Position numbers and translations under genes: made by a program. Below the pieces are notes generated by a model. That model was not told the DNA's origin, did no database searches, and was given only the letters and a program-made list of their open reading frames with translations. DNA of 64,000 nucleotides, taken from Blakeslea trispora. Taxonomy: Eukaryota; Mucoromycota; Mucoromycetes; Mucorales; Choanephoraceae. How positions within the stretch are numbered: position 1 is the first letter of the stretch; every line of letters begins with the position of its first letter. This document shows, in pieces, positions 21,671 to 32,584 of the stretch. The stretch is taken from positions 248,001-312,000 of the forward strand of contig JAIWNE010000017.1 in assembly GCA_025331445.1 (NCBI GenBank). The letters run 5' to 3'.

Positions 21671-23091
21671 TCCTCCCCCCAGACTATTTCATCTCTTGAA
21701 TGAAATTGTCGAAGTGAGCCAACATTTACTCTTCTCTTCAAGACACGACCAAATTCATCTGCTAATTGACAAGTATCATCATTGAAAGTGGCGATCACCT
21801 TGAGAACTTCAGGCTTGTAGTTGGTGTCCAATTTACTAAACTTGTTATGGCGGACTCGTAGTACTTTGGTTCCAGGAGCAAATGTTTTCATTTTCTTCAT
21901 AAATTTGTTGTCATATTCTTCATCATTTTGCAGAGCAATACGATCATCAATCCTCATATTCCTATCAAGCACATTGGCAAGCCTCTCGAAACCAAGAGAT
22001 CGACCGAGCATTTGCAAAGGGTCTTGCATGATGGAAGGTGGGGGTAGTCCAAACATGATCTCGTATGGAGATATCTTGACAATATTATGTGCTTTGGTTC
22101 GATATGCATACAGGACAGTAGAGAGATGATCATCCCAATGTGTGGGTTTGTCATGACTCAATTTTTTCAATGCCTTGACAAGATTACCATTCATTTGTTC
22201 CACTCGTCCGTTGGTTGTTGGGCGATACGGGCTTGTATATTGGTGGTTTACTTGGAGTATGTAAAGTAATTTGTCAATGATTTCATTGTCAAAACTGCTT
22301 GCATTATCTGTGAGTATGTGTGTTGGCAACCCAAACAGGCAGAAGATGTTGTGGTAAAGGAAATCAGCAGTAGTACGAGCAGAAGTGTCTTGTGTAGCAA
22401 TGGCAATCGGCCATCTGGAAAAGGATTCAACAGCAACTAGAATATAGGTATTGTTCTTTTGAGAGCGAGGTAAAGGACCAACGAAATCTAGGGACCATTG
22501 TTGAAATAGATAGTTCACAGCAACAGATCTTGGAGCAGGATTTTTAACAATATTGGAATATAATTGACGTTTGTCGCAAGTACGAATATATTGTTTGAGT
22601 TGTTCATAACATTTCGGCCACCAGAATTCATTATAAAGTCTGGCCCATGTAGCGTGAATTCCCAAATGACCATGTCCATCGTGAAGCTGTTGTAATATCG
22701 TAGGTCGTTGATGTATGGGAGGTACGTAAAGGAAGCGTCTTCCAACCTTTCGGTACAACCGTTTTTCTTGATAGCAATATTTTAAAGAAAGGTTCTTGAC
22801 TTTATGCGAGTGCTTGCCATCTCCAGGGGAAACGAAGTAGGACACAATTTCTTGAATATAAGGTTCATAGTCGTAAACCTCTTGTACCATGAGATGCTCA
22901 AACAAGTCTTCAATATACTGATCACCGTTTTCATGGGAAGGTAATTCATGATTTGGGGGAAAGCGAGATAAAGCATCAGCAACACAATTCTTGGTAGATG
23001 AAATGTGTTTCAGGTCAAAGGAAAAATCATGGGTGCACATTATCCAGCGTTGAAGGCGTTGAGATGGTTCAGCTTTTGGAACAAGTAACAT
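21598..23091 (-). CDS. Gypsy-C integrase with RNase H tail
   Basis: About 497 codons. The first ~50 complete RNase H (SQRLQRWIMCTHDFSFDLKH; VADALSR). The zinc-binding domain has H...H (HDGHGHLGIHATW) and C (YIRTCDKRQ), but the last Cys of the HHCC set is replaced by Arg. The rve core has D in WSLDFVGPLP, D in HILTDNASSF and E in GRVEQMNGNL; a C-terminal SH3-like region follows (RRVNVGSLRQFHSRDEI). The end lies inside the 3' LTR. It joins the RT frame by a -1 step near 23085, where one additional A in CAAAAG would make the frame continuous (FQK-AEPSQ). Integrates the cDNA. Probably functional except for the frame break and the Cys change. Confidence 0.9.
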   Translation of the reverse strand: MLLVPKAEPSQRLQRWIMCTHDFSFDLKHISSTKNCVADALSRFPPNHELPSHENGDQYIEDLFEHLMVQEVYDYEPYIQEIVSYFVSPGDGKHSHKVKNLSLKYCYQEKRLYRKVGRRFLYVPPIHQRPTILQQLHDGHGHLGIHATWARLYNEFWWPKCYEQLKQYIRTCDKRQLYSNIVKNPAPRSVAVNYLFQQWSLDFVGPLPRSQKNNTYILVAVESFSRWPIAIATQDTSARTTADFLYHNIFCLFGLPTHILTDNASSFDNEIIDKLLYILQVNHQYTSPYRPTTNGRVEQMNGNLVKALKKLSHDKPTHWDDHLSTVLYAYRTKAHNIVKISPYEIMFGLPPPSIMQDPLQMLGRSLGFERLANVLDRNMRIDDRIALQNDEEYDNKFMKKMKTFAPGTKVLRVRHNKFSKLDTNYKPEVLKVIATFNDDTCQLADEFGRVLKRRVNVGSLRQFHSRDEIVWGEDDLIKSQNAHITTPTSRAQTISLI

Positions 23092-24340
23092 ACGGCTGTA
23101 TTATCGCAATACAAGGTAAATTTTTTGTCCAAAAGATATTTACGCAACTTCGTTAAAGCATAAATAACGGCTAAGAGTTCCTTTTCTACTGTTGGGTAGC
23201 GTGCTTCTACTGGTTGAAGCTTTCTCGAGAGAAAACAAACTGGCTTTTCTTCATTATCATCCATAACAGCAGAAAGACAAGCTCTAATTCCAATGTCAGA
23301 GGCATCAGTATATAGGTTGTATTTAGTATCAGCAGTAGGTAAGAATAAGGTAGTGGCATTAGCCAGAGCATCTTTCAATTGATCAAACGATTCTTGATAT
23401 CGCTCGGACCAAATGAAAGCAGATCTTTTCTTGAGAAGGTCATTTAAAGGAGCAGCCTTATCAGCAAAATGGGGTATGTGGCGGCGGTAAAATCCACAAA
23501 GGTTTATGAATGCACGTAAGCCTGTAGTATTGTTTGGGCGAGGAAAGGCGGCAATTTTATTTAACTTGGATTGTACGGGTTTGACCCCTTCACGATTCAC
23601 TTCAAAGCCTAGTATGACAATACTCTCTTGAAAGAAGGAGGTTTTTGATGCATTGATGGTGAGTTTGACTTCACGTAGTCGTTTCAACAAAGCTTCAATG
23701 TGTTCAAGATGTTGTTCTTGAGAGTTCGAATACAAGGTAATATCATCTAAGTAACTTGTAGCAAATCGATTGAGAAATGGTTGTAGTGCAAGATAGATAC
23801 AGCGGCTAAAGCAGGCAGGCCAATTAATCACCCCAAATGGCATGACCTTGTAACTATAGTTTCCCCATGGTGTGGCAATAGTCAACTTAGGGACAGATTC
23901 AGGCTCTACTTCAATTTGTTGGAAAGCCTTCAGTAGGTCAAGAGGGGCATACCATGTGGCACCAGCCAAGCTTTCGATCACGTCAATGATGTTGGGGAGA
24001 GGCCATGGGTCTCTTACAGTCACTGCATTCAAGTCCATAAAGTTAGAGATAAGTCTTTTATCACCTGATTTTTTAGGGACATAGCGACAAGGAAAAGACC
24101 AACCAGCATTACTAGAAGTACTAGCAATATGTGTAGAAGGTACCACAACACCATTATTTACCATCTCTTCTAAATCCTTCTTCATGTCTTGCTTTTCAGC
24201 AAATGAAAGGAAAGAGTAAGGTCTTTTATAGATGGGTTTGGTATCTCCAGTATTTACATGGAACTGAACAAGATTGGTTACAGACAAGTGAGAGTAATTG
24301 GTACCAAAGCAGTCTTCATATTTATTGATGAGATTTTTAA
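23040..24340 (-). CDS. Gypsy-C reverse transcriptase and RNase H
   Basis: RT runs from LINKYEDCFGTNYSHLS (upstream of the apparent TTG start, about 24340) through DTKPIYKRPYSFLS, YVPKKSGDKRLISNFMDLNA, YAPLDLLKAFQQIEV, MPFGVINWPACFSRCI and the catalytic SYLDDITLYS (Tyr-x-Asp-Asp), to ILGFEVNREGVKP. RNase H follows with D (LYTDASDIGI), E (EKELLAVIYAL) and D (YCDNTAVCYLF). It is in -1 frame to both the protease ORF and the integrase ORF; at each joint a single missing A in an A run explains the shift. Copies the element RNA to DNA. Confidence 0.92.
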
Positions 24341-25942
24341 TTTTTGCTTGGTATCATTGTCAATATTGTTTTGTTCCTTGATTTGATTGATAAGCACACT
24401 GGTTCGATCGTTCATTGTAGCATCATTTTCTTTGATAACATGGTTTTGCATATCTTCATCATAGTCTTCGATTATGAGGAATCCTTCTTCATAAGATGAT
24501 TCAGTTGATGCATCTTCATCATCGCTGTCATGATCAGCACTTTGATATTTAGTTTGATAGTGAACTTGTAAAGGTATTTCACCAGAAGAAGTGTTAGCAT
24601 ACCAGTAGTGATCAGACCAGTCGGTTCCAATCTTCATGTCCTGTAAGCCTTGACGACCAACAATGAAATCATATCGATCAGATACATCAAAACATAATGC
24701 CTTGACGTTAGTATAAGAGATTTCACCTATTTCAATCTTGAGGCCAGTGACAACACCTATAGGTTCATGGAGCGAACCGTCTCCAAACATCACGTTGACA
24801 TCAACAGGATCAACCTCAGTAACTCCTATCTTGATAGCAAACTGCTTGCTGATAATGCAACCAGTACAGCCCCCATCCAGGATGATTTCACAATCATGGT
24901 CATTAACAGTTCCCTTGATTCTTGGGGCGCCTGAGCCTTTGTTTGTAGATTGATCTTGTTCATATGTTTCAGTGAGAAGTGAAGTGTTCATGTTGTTTGT
25001 TAATTGAACCTTGTGATTCTTGGTGAGTTTAGTCTTGACACGAGAACGAATGGGTGCAGATATGACTCCTATCTGTCTCAAGGACAAGGTGTGGGTACTT
25101 TCATCAAGAATGTGATCAACAATAGATTCGATTTCACGTTCTGTTTCCAAATCACGAGTTCTTCTTGAGGGTTTCACTGTATCCTTTGATGGTTTTATTT
25201 CGTTGTTCGTCAAAGGAATAGCTTGGGTTTGAGAAGCAGAGTTTGTTTGAGGATAGGTAATGGGTGATCTGCGCTTGGGCGTAGTATCATATGTTTTTCC
25301 AGCTCTTGTCACACGAGAGTCTCTGATACGCTTGTTATCTGCATCATCAACTGTTTCAGTATCAGCCTTACGCTTTTCTGATATTAGGAGTTCTTCAATT
25401 AGCATAGCCTCATTGGTTTTGTTTGTTTGTTTTCCAGGCTTCTCGTATCGTTCACATTGAGAATGTACATGTTCGTTTGAACCACATAGTTTGCAGGGAT
25501 TTTTGCACTCATTAGTCTTGTGATCACCTTCTTTGCAGTTCCAACATGTAATTTTTCTTTTGGTTTCAGTGTTTATGTTCCTGGTAGAGCCATTGGGTTG
25601 TTTGTGGAAGAATTCTCCTAGCATGATGGTCATGTTCTTAAAATTGTCGATAAGATGAGCAACATCTTCTTCAGAGGGCATTTGTTTAGTGGATTTGTTT
25701 ACATCATTGGGATTTTTTTGCTTGGAGTCAGTTTTATCAGTATGAACAATAGTTATTTCTTCATCTCCAAGATATTCTTCTCCTTCTTGTACTTCGTCGA
25801 TAATTGTCATAGCTTCCACCATGGTTTGGGGTTTTCTTGATCTTAGTATACGGCGCAAGTTAATGGAAGTAATACCATTGATGAAGTGTTTGATGAAACC
25901 CTTTTCAGTCAGGATAAAATTGTCTTCTTCTTCAGTGTCCAC
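24278..25942 (-). CDS. Gypsy-C gag C-terminus, zinc knuckle and aspartic protease
   Basis: About 554 codons. The first ~60 finish the gag domain (EKGFIKHFINGITS). A CCHC knuckle reads CWNCKEGDHKTNEC, with a second Cys/His cluster CKLCGSNEHVHSQCERY. A long linker leads to the retropepsin domain: EIILDGGCTGCIISKQF (Asp-Gly-Gly where Asp-Ser/Thr-Gly is usual), FGDGSLHEPIGVV and YDFIVGRQGLQDM. An acidic segment (SDDEDASTESS) ends the ORF. It is -1 relative to the gag start ORF, with overlap at 25909-25942. Confidence 0.88.
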   Translation of the reverse strand: MDTEEEDNFILTEKGFIKHFINGITSINLRRILRSRKPQTMVEAMTIIDEVQEGEEYLGDEEITIVHTDKTDSKQKNPNDVNKSTKQMPSEEDVAHLIDNFKNMTIMLGEFFHKQPNGSTRNINTETKRKITCWNCKEGDHKTNECKNPCKLCGSNEHVHSQCERYEKPGKQTNKTNEAMLIEELLISEKRKADTETVDDADNKRIRDSRVTRAGKTYDTTPKRRSPITYPQTNSASQTQAIPLTNNEIKPSKDTVKPSRRTRDLETEREIESIVDHILDESTHTLSLRQIGVISAPIRSRVKTKLTKNHKVQLTNNMNTSLLTETYEQDQSTNKGSGAPRIKGTVNDHDCEIILDGGCTGCIISKQFAIKIGVTEVDPVDVNVMFGDGSLHEPIGVVTGLKIEIGEISYTNVKALCFDVSDRYDFIVGRQGLQDMKIGTDWSDHYWYANTSSGEIPLQVHYQTKYQSADHDSDDEDASTESSYEEGFLIIEDYDEDMQNHVIKENDATMNDRTSVLINQIKEQNNIDNDTKQKLKISSINMKTALVPITLTCL

Positions 25943-26388
25943 ACGTGAGGACTCAGGGTCACGGCTTGGGAGGACGAAGATTCAGGTTTATCATTTCGAT
26001 CAGATGAGGTATCCTGTTTTCTTGATTTGGATTCACGTTTCATAGACTCCTTGATATATCGGTTTCTTAAAAGTTCAAAACGATTGTAATAATGATGTAT
26101 TCCTTCGTGTGGGGTCATTTTGATACTGATAATCTGTACCACTAGTTGATCAATATCAATCTTCTTAGTGTAATTTTGAAGAAAGCTATTTTGAAAGGCT
26201 TCCCAATTGGTGAACTTATTACGCATATACCAGAGTTGCATTTCATAGTTAAAGCAATTGTCCACGTAATACAGTTTGACTTCTTTTGACCAATTGTTCA
26301 GTTTGCTAGCCTTGTTAAAACGGTACAACCAGAGTTCAGCGTCATCCTTTTCAGGGTCAAATTTTGGTATTTCAAATTTGACTGACAT
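25909..26388 (-). CDS. Gypsy-C gag, N-terminal part
   Basis: ATG at 26388, about 90 bp inside the 5' LTR. It carries the start of a retrotrans_gag domain (FEIPKFDPEKDDAELWLYRF; NWEAFQNSFLQNYTK; HYYNRFELLRNRY) and a Lys/Arg/Ser-rich region. The frame ends at 25909 after a -1 change against the next ORF, within GTGTGGACACTGAAGAAG. Structural capsid protein of the element. Confidence 0.88.
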   Translation of the reverse strand: MSVKFEIPKFDPEKDDAELWLYRFNKASKLNNWSKEVKLYYVDNCFNYEMQLWYMRNKFTNWEAFQNSFLQNYTKKIDIDQLVVQIISIKMTPHEGIHHYYNRFELLRNRYIKESMKRESKSRKQDTSSDRNDKPESSSSQAVTLSPHVWTLKKKTILS

Positions 26389-26480
26389 AGTTTATAAGCC
26401 AGAGGAGGTTCCTTTAGTTTGGATAACCTTGTCAACCTTAATCGACTAAAGTAGCTTCCTCTCTGGCAGAAGGCACCAAA

Positions 26481-26798
26481 TGTTTTGTGACGGATTAGTT
26501 TCTGTCTTTAAAATAAAAACCAACTGTTTATTGTGTTAATGAAATTTATAAAAAATATATAATATAATCATACCAATTGTGATTGTTGGTTTGCGATGTG
26601 AAATGTGAAATAGTAAGAAATATCAAGTCAATAAGAAATAAAGAAAAGTTAAGGAAAAGAAGAAAGTGATAAAACGTCGTAAGTCGTAGATTGCATGCAT
26701 ATTTATATATCACTCAATCGTTTGACTAGATCAAAGAAATGGTCTGAGCTCGAGAAGTCGGTGTTGTAATATGGGCATTTTGTGACTTAATCAAATCA
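26481..26798 (-). repeat. LTR C, 5' copy of Gypsy-C
   Basis: 318 bp, matching the 3' copy by eye and bounded TG/CA. It is followed on the minus strand by the PBS. The CTGT target duplicate lies at 26799-26802. Confidence 0.95.
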
Positions 26799-27461
26799 CT
26801 GTAGTAATCGTCAACGCAGTCACCAAGTAATTCCCTAGCTACTGCAGCGGCTTCATTCACATTCCACTGACGTGGGTCGTTGCTTCTACGCAAGGGCAAC
26901 CAAGACGCGGCGACTTGGTGATGGATCTCGGGGGTCATGGAGGCCACAAAGCGTTCTACAATACCTTTTTCGTCCAGAGCCAACTCAGCTTGTTCGCACT
27001 TATTTATAAATCTGGTGGTGTAGTCAGCGATTGGTTCCCTCTTAGTCATAGTCAAAGTCAAAGCTTCAGTAGTAGCGTTCACCGTAGCCCGTGTGGATTT
27101 GAACTTCATTATAAAAGCTTCCTTAGCCTCTTCCCATGTTAGAGTGTTGCGTACGGTGTCCTGAATCCACCTGGCATGTTTTTCGTCGATGACCAAAGGT
27201 AAAATGTGTTTCCAGTGCTTGTTCAGCGAGATGTTGGAGCTCATGTTGACCAGCTTCTCTAGGTCCCAAAGATAATTGTCCACTGACTGGTAGGCATGTT
27301 CTGTGGGTAAGGCTTGCTTGACCATGACTCGAGCTGGAAGTGAGGGAGATCCTTGTAGTTCAGACGGAGAAACGAGTCGGCTGCCTCAGCGTCGACCTCA
27401 CTCTTCATAGGGTTTGTCTTGGTGTTGATTGATTTTACCCTATGAAGAGTTTGGTTGAATG

Positions 27462-28338
27462 TGTCGTATTTGGGCATATACAGAAGCCAGAACGACTTAT
27501 AATCGGAAATTCAATTAATCATCATCAAAGGTTATTTTGACAGATAATGTCAAAATAACAATAAATCAAATAATGTTCACAAAGTTGGAAAACTAAAATC
27601 ATTTCAGATATTACCAGAGGTAATCCTGAAATCAAACATCTAACAAGCATTGGTAAAAAGCGATGATATGATATATAAAGCGTTCAATGTGCCTAGCTAA
27701 CACATTGAAAGCATGATCAGATTTATATTCATTGACTCTCTTTTCATCAATACTTGAAATGGCTATATGACATGATACATGTGATAGCAGGATGGTTGCA
27801 TAGGCCTTATAATACCAAGGTAGCAGCATCTAACAAAACAAGCAATGATTCTAGAGATTTCATTATAAGAAAAGACTAAATCATTACTTGGATAAAGATA
27901 GTTCTGAGACATAATTACAAAGGGCTTGTCTATCGTTATCACCTAATCTAAACTGATCTAAACATCCAACGAAACAAGTGAACAAGTATGAAACAGTTAT
28001 GCCTGATATATTGAAACACTAATCAAGATTAAAACATATCTTGTCGAGCATAATTATTATCTCTCCAAGATATAAATCAAGTAAACAATATATCTCCACC
28101 TTATTCAAGGCGGGGGATGAAATCTGGCTACAGCCATCTTTCAATTAAGGTGACCAGTCATCCTAGTAGGAAAACTGCTCATACAGATAAAATTATAACG
28201 GAGTGATTGATTGAAACCGAGATAGAAATAATATATAAACACAACATGGACTTGCAGTAGAATTAGTTCCCTCTCTTTCTTTTTAATAAAAAATCGAGTT
28301 CCCTCTCATTGAATCTATTTGAGACTGCAAATATCACA
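27462..28338 (+). repeat. Solo LTR B1 (877 bp), TSD GAATG
   Basis: TGTCGTATTTGGGC ... CTGCAAATATCACA. Perfect duplication GAATG at 27457-27461 and 28339-28343. Same length as LTR B2 (44922-45798) with only about two differences seen. It is inserted in the gag of Gypsy-O; LTR plus one duplicate is 882 bp, a multiple of three. Small ORFs inside it occur in both copies and are LTR sequence. Confidence 0.95.
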
Positions 28339-28527
28339 GAATGTACGGATTTGATCATTAATGTCATCAGTTAATTTTTTATACTTATTAAGATTTTCTT
28401 TGTCTTTCTTCAACCAGGCTTCGTTGAACTTGATAGCGCAATCAAAGGCTTGTTGGTTTAAGTTGTAAAGTACCAGTTGGACCTCCAGGATGGCCTTGTT
28501 ACCAATGTCGTCCGTTGTAGACATGTT

Positions 28528-28935
28528 TGTTGTATTCATACAGTACGGATCAATTATTTAACCTTATGAATCTACAACCATTCTCTAATTCGACTTCAGC
28601 TTGTTTCATTTGACATTCAATTCGGATAAACCTTCATTCAAGGTCAGGACTGACATCTTGCCAATAATTTACCAGTTACTGGGTTTAAGGTACAGATGGC
28701 CAATCATTCTATTTTAGTAATTCTTCTTTACAAGACTGTCATCATTCATCTCTCATCCGATTCGTTGTTATTATCATAATCATCTACAAGCCTCTAGAAA
28801 AGTTTTACAATCTCAGTTGAAATATCATCTTCATGAAAAGTATAAATAGCACATCAATTTTGAAGTAAATAAAACATTATCTTTAGTCTGATTAATTCTC
28901 TGATTTCTATCATTGTGAATTCTTGGCCTATAACA
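28528..28935 (+). repeat. Solo LTR A1 (408 bp), TSD ATGTT
   Basis: TGTTGTATTCATACAG ... GGCCTATAACA with ATGTT at 28523-28527 and 28936-28940. It has a TATA box (AAAAGTATAAATAGC, about 28836-28850). It shares most of its sequence with LTR A2 (55111-55521) but differs in the last 50 bp. It interrupts the gag of Gypsy-O. Confidence 0.93.
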
Positions 28936-29183
28936 ATGTTATTCTCGTCAAACTCGATGTCACTCATCTGAGCATCTTCTGCGGTAGTAGTTCTTGGACC
29001 GGATGGGAGTGACTCCATGGTTACAGTTTCTTGAATACGCATATGGCTAGTACCTTGGGTATCAGGCATGTTGGATTGTTCTTGGTTGGACATAGTAGAC
29101 AGGTAAGAGAATAACGAGAATATTAAAGTAAAAAATGTAAACAATGCGGGTTATGAATAAAAGAATCAACGGGACGGAAAGTA

Positions 29184-31839
29184 TAGTGCTACCAAATTTA
29201 AAGCTCCTACATTTTGTCAAAAATTTGAAGTTTTTCACAGCATCCCAAACTAAATAAAATACAATTCTAAAGCGATAACATTGTTCGTTGATCTTTTCTG
29301 AACTAGTTTATCGCCTCAGTTTTTTTTTTCCTCTGCAAAACTTTTGTGCAGTAAGGTCTCAAAGTTTGGCGGTTTTTAAATTTTTTGGCTGAGGTATAGT
29401 GGGGAGAGGTCAATATTGAAAAGAGCAGGCATACCTATAAAAAAAACCAAGTACCGCTTTTCGGGGATTCAAATATTAGCCAGCCAATTAGGAAGCTAGG
29501 CTATTTTTATATCGTGTTCGTGTAAGTATTAATTCGCGTCTGTTCGCGTTTGAGAAACCGCCTTTTGTTTACATTTACTATTATTAACTATGCTTCGATT
29601 AAGCAAAAGAGCTCAACATTTCAAATCCCAAAAGAAAGACGAAAAAGGAAAACTTGTGAAGAGAGATGAAATTTCTGTTGAAACTTCAACAGTTGATAAT
29701 GTCGAAGATTGGCAACTTTGGCAAACTACCGTGAGCACCTCGTGCCTTGACCGCTTGCGAGACAACAACAGCAGCATTAGAAAGAGAAAAGGCCATTATA
29801 TGGAGAACTCCACTACCACCAAGTGGAGAAAACCCAAGGAAGCTCAAAAGGTAGATCCCCGAGCAACACTCTTCAACTTTGGGATTACCTTGGAGGAAAA
29901 ATCACTTCCTGTTGCCGAGGTAGAGATGAGTGCCTCCCAAAAGGAGTTGATCTTGATTGAGAAGTCTTTGGACTCAATCAAAGAGATCAACAAGCCTGTC
30001 ATGAACAAGAAACATGACGGAAGCTCTTTGGAGTCGTATAACTTCTTTCGTTATATGTCTGTCCAGAACTATTTCGAAAACACACTTGCAGGTTTGAAAA
30101 AGGGCAAAGCATCTGAAGAAGTTGCCAAGCACTTATGGCCACATAACAACGAAGAATACCGTACCAAGTGCATTGTCAAATGGGCCAAGGAGTTCTTGGA
30201 AGCAGGTGAGCTTTCTGATCACTCTCAGGGCGCTCACATCAAGCGTGAGTCCTTCTTGAATGACAACGATGTCAAAATGATGTCGTTGCAAAAGTTTAGA
30301 GAAATGAAGCCAGCTGAGCGTACTGTTTTGGCTTTAAAGCAGTACATCGAAGATGAAGTTGCTCCCTCTGTTCTCGGCGTTAGAGGCACAGTTTCGGAGT
30401 CTACTGTGGACAAGTACCTCTAAGAATGGGGGTACAGCTACCGCAAGAACCAAAAGACGATATTCTTCGATGGCCATGAGCGTCAAGACGTCGTAGAATA
30501 TCGCAACTCCTGGGCCAAAAGAATGATGGAGTATGCCACTAAGTCGGAATTTTACGCTGGTGAAAATCAGGAGGAGATCTTGGAGCCTAATTTGGAGGAA
30601 GGTGAGAAAAAATTGGTCTTTGTGACTCAAGACGAGTCCACGTTCTATGCCAATGACGGCAAGGATACCCTCTGGATGTCAAAGGATGAAAACTACATCC
30701 GAAAGAAAGGGCCTGGCTCCTCCATCATGGTTAGTGAGTTTCAGTGCCCTTGTCATGGAACAATGAGGATCCGTGGTTGGAGCTCTAGAAAGCTGTTTAA
30801 AGCTGGGGAGAGCAGAGATGGTTGGTGGACAAGTAAGGATATGGTCGCCCAGTTAAAGGATCATGTCATTGGGCTGTTTGAAAGCTTGCACCCAGATTGC
30901 CAAGCTGTATTCCTCTTTGATAACAGCTCAAATCATGGGGCTTACAGCGAAGACGCACTGGTTGCAAGCCGAATGACGCTCAATGAGAAACCATGGCCTT
31001 TGACTGAGCGATATTAGTTCAAGGATACAACCATTGAACTCTCTTCTGGTCAGCTTTTGGAGCAATCATTTTTCTATGACAAGGAGATTTCATCCCATGA
31101 CTCCAAGGGTAGACCTAAAGTAAAGCACGTCAAATACTTCAAAGGTAAGAAAAGTTTAAGTACTCTTATTATAATGTAACTTAGTTTGACTCATTGGTTT
31201 AAAGGTATCAAAAGAATTTTGGAAGAACGTGGACAATGGCTTTGCGACTTGAACGGAAAGACTTGGAAGATGCGCTGTGGTAGTCCCAAATCCGGAGTCA
31301 AGTCGATGTGTTGTGCATTGCATTTTCTGGAAAGCAGACCAGACTTTCTGGCACAAAAAACTGCATTGCAAGAAGTTGTAGAAGATGCTGGCCACATCTT
31401 CGAGCTATACCCCAAGTATTACTGCGAGTGTAATTGGATAGAAATGTATTGGTGTATGGCTAAAAGAGAGGCCCGGCTTAGATGTGATTACACATTTAAG
31501 TCGTTAGAAAAGAATATTCCCGCGTTCTTGGATAAAGCTGGAAATATCGCTCAAATCAGGAGGTATTTCCAGCGCTGTATTAACTATATCGAAGCATACA
31601 GCAAGCAAGAACGCGGGAGAGAAGTGGCAGCTGATGTCAAGAAGTTTGTTGAGAAAAGATACCTTTCTCACAGAAAAGTAAAGATACCCAAAGACCTTGA
31701 GTAAGCTTCTTTTTTTTATGAAATTACTAGTAAAAATATCTAGGGCATGAGTTCAATTCCTGTAGAGTGCAATTTTTTTTTTGGGAGGTCAATATTGAAA
31801 AGGTTTTGAAATCTGGGAGGTTTAAGCTCAGTGGCACGT
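29184..31839 (+). mobile_element. DDE transposon 1 (2,656 bp, TA target site)
   Basis: The left end TAGTGCTACCAAATTTAAAG (after TA at 29182-29183) and the right end, read in reverse complement ACGTGCCACTGAGCTTAAAC (before TA at 31840-31841), form imperfect TIRs of about 37 bp at roughly 70 % identity. The flanks join into a continuous F1-like LTR. It carries one transposase gene. Confidence 0.75.
29590..31704 (+). pseudogene. Large DDE transposase of DDE transposon 1
   Basis: Exon 1 is 29590-31144, the intron 31145-31204, exon 2 31205-31704, about 685 codons. The N-terminal half is helical and contains TVSESTVDKYL, a DNA-binding-like repeat. The catalytic core has D in VFVTQDESTFYANDG, D in AVFLFDNSSNHGAYSED and E in YYCECNWIEMYWCMAKREAR. 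In-frame stops are TAA 30421-30423 (after VDKYL) and TAG 31015-31017 (after PLTERY). Related large DDE transposases are widespread in basidiomycetes, and the TA target points to the Tc1/mariner superfamily in the broad sense (inference). The relative at 55998-58414 has its last intron at the same codon position (YFKG). Confidence 0.82.
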
Positions 31840-31982
31840 TACTTTGATAATCCTTTTATTCTTAGAAAGTGGAATAATGTTTCTAAACTAAATAATACAG
31901 TGGTTTTTATACAATTTCTAAAGTCTGTGTCTACTCGAATGTGAATGGATTTTACTAATCCTTATTCTCATAAAATATAAGG

Positions 31983-32490
31983 TGTGGTGATTACACCATA
32001 ATTGATTTATAAAAGATGTTCATTAAAAGATCATTGTAGACAAAGAAGTATTCTTTAAAAAGAACTTCATGTATCTGAATTGGAATCATTACCTAGTTAA
32101 GTAAAGACTAAGGGATTCACCCTGAAATGCAAGATGTAACTACTCAGACTCAGACTGAGTATCAATCAGATAAATTGCACATCCTAAATATAAATGACAG
32201 CTGAGATCAACTTCAGGATTGAGCCAATCAATCCCTTAGATCATTTCCAAACTAGTCATACATCAATAACAATAACCCTTATTATAACAAGAACAAGTCT
32301 TTAAAGCTTGCCTATCAACAATCATTTCTACTCTCAGCTTAAATGATCGAATAAACCAATCTCAAATCATTTTGTAAAAATAGTCGTTGTAAATTCAGTA
32401 GATAGAAAACTTATCTCTCTTTATCAGAATAAAAGGATTATCAAAATACTCACTTGTCTTTTTATTCTTGCATATTACCCAATCTCTACA
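31983..32490. repeat. Solo LTR F1b (508 bp), TSD TAAGG
   Basis: TGTGGTGATTACACC ... CCAATCTCTACA on the plus strand, with TAAGG at 31978-31982 and 32491-32495. Reverse complement of LTR F1a with about one substitution. It is inserted into an older LTR of the same family. Confidence 0.95.
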
Positions 32491-32584
32491 TAAGGGAAAT
32501 AATCTTTATATGACAGTTGAGGTCTTCTTCCAGTGTTCTACCATTGTCCTGTATTTTTACCGTTCCTGAATACAGTTGGATTAG

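Larger units (their letters stand above)
21353..26798 (-). mobile_element. Gypsy-C: complete Ty3/gypsy retrotransposon (5,446 bp)
   Basis: Two 318-bp LTRs (26481-26798 = 5', 21353-21670 = 3') appear identical. The target duplication is CTGT (21349-21352 and 26799-26802). Two bases inside the 5' LTR lies a tRNA primer-binding site beginning TGGTGCC (plus 26472-26478 reads GGCACCA). Just before the 3' LTR is a polypurine tract (plus 21671-21681, TCCTCCCCCCA). Order: gag, zinc knuckle, protease, RT, RNase H, integrase. It sits inside the gag gene of Gypsy-O. Identical LTRs mean recent insertion. Confidence 0.95.
21174..29093 (-). pseudogene. Gypsy-O gag gene, split by three nested insertions
   Basis: Gag runs from the ATG at 29093 (MSNQEQSNMPDTQGTS) through four segments: 29093-28936, 28522-28344, 27461-26799 and 21348-21174. 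The gaps are solo LTR A1, solo LTR B1 and complete element Gypsy-C, each with target duplications. Joins are in frame at all three. The gag core includes LTWEEAKEAFIMKFKS and ADYTTRFINKCEQAELALDE (retrotrans_gag type), and a Cys/His cluster YYCKYHGKNSGHTTINCDCC closes the last segment. One frame change near 27330 remains. The gene ends at LTR D1, so protease and pol are absent. Its own 5' LTR lies just upstream (29136-33097, also interrupted). Confidence 0.8.

Noticed and set aside
23040..24300. Programmed -1 frameshifting at PR/RT and RT/IN of Gypsy-C
   Set aside because: No X-XXY-YYZ heptamer in the right phase is present and a single extra A restores each frame, so an indel is the simpler reading; kept open for gag/PR.
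31741..31775. tRNA-like T-arm sequence (GAGTTCAATTCCTG)
   Set aside because: The flanking bases do not pair into a T stem and no acceptor, D or anticodon arms are found upstream.
29404..31803. Direct repeat GAGGTCAATATTGAAAAG on both sides of DDE transposon 1
   Set aside because: It lies inside the TIR-defined ends rather than at them, so it is not the target duplication; possibly a subterminal motif.
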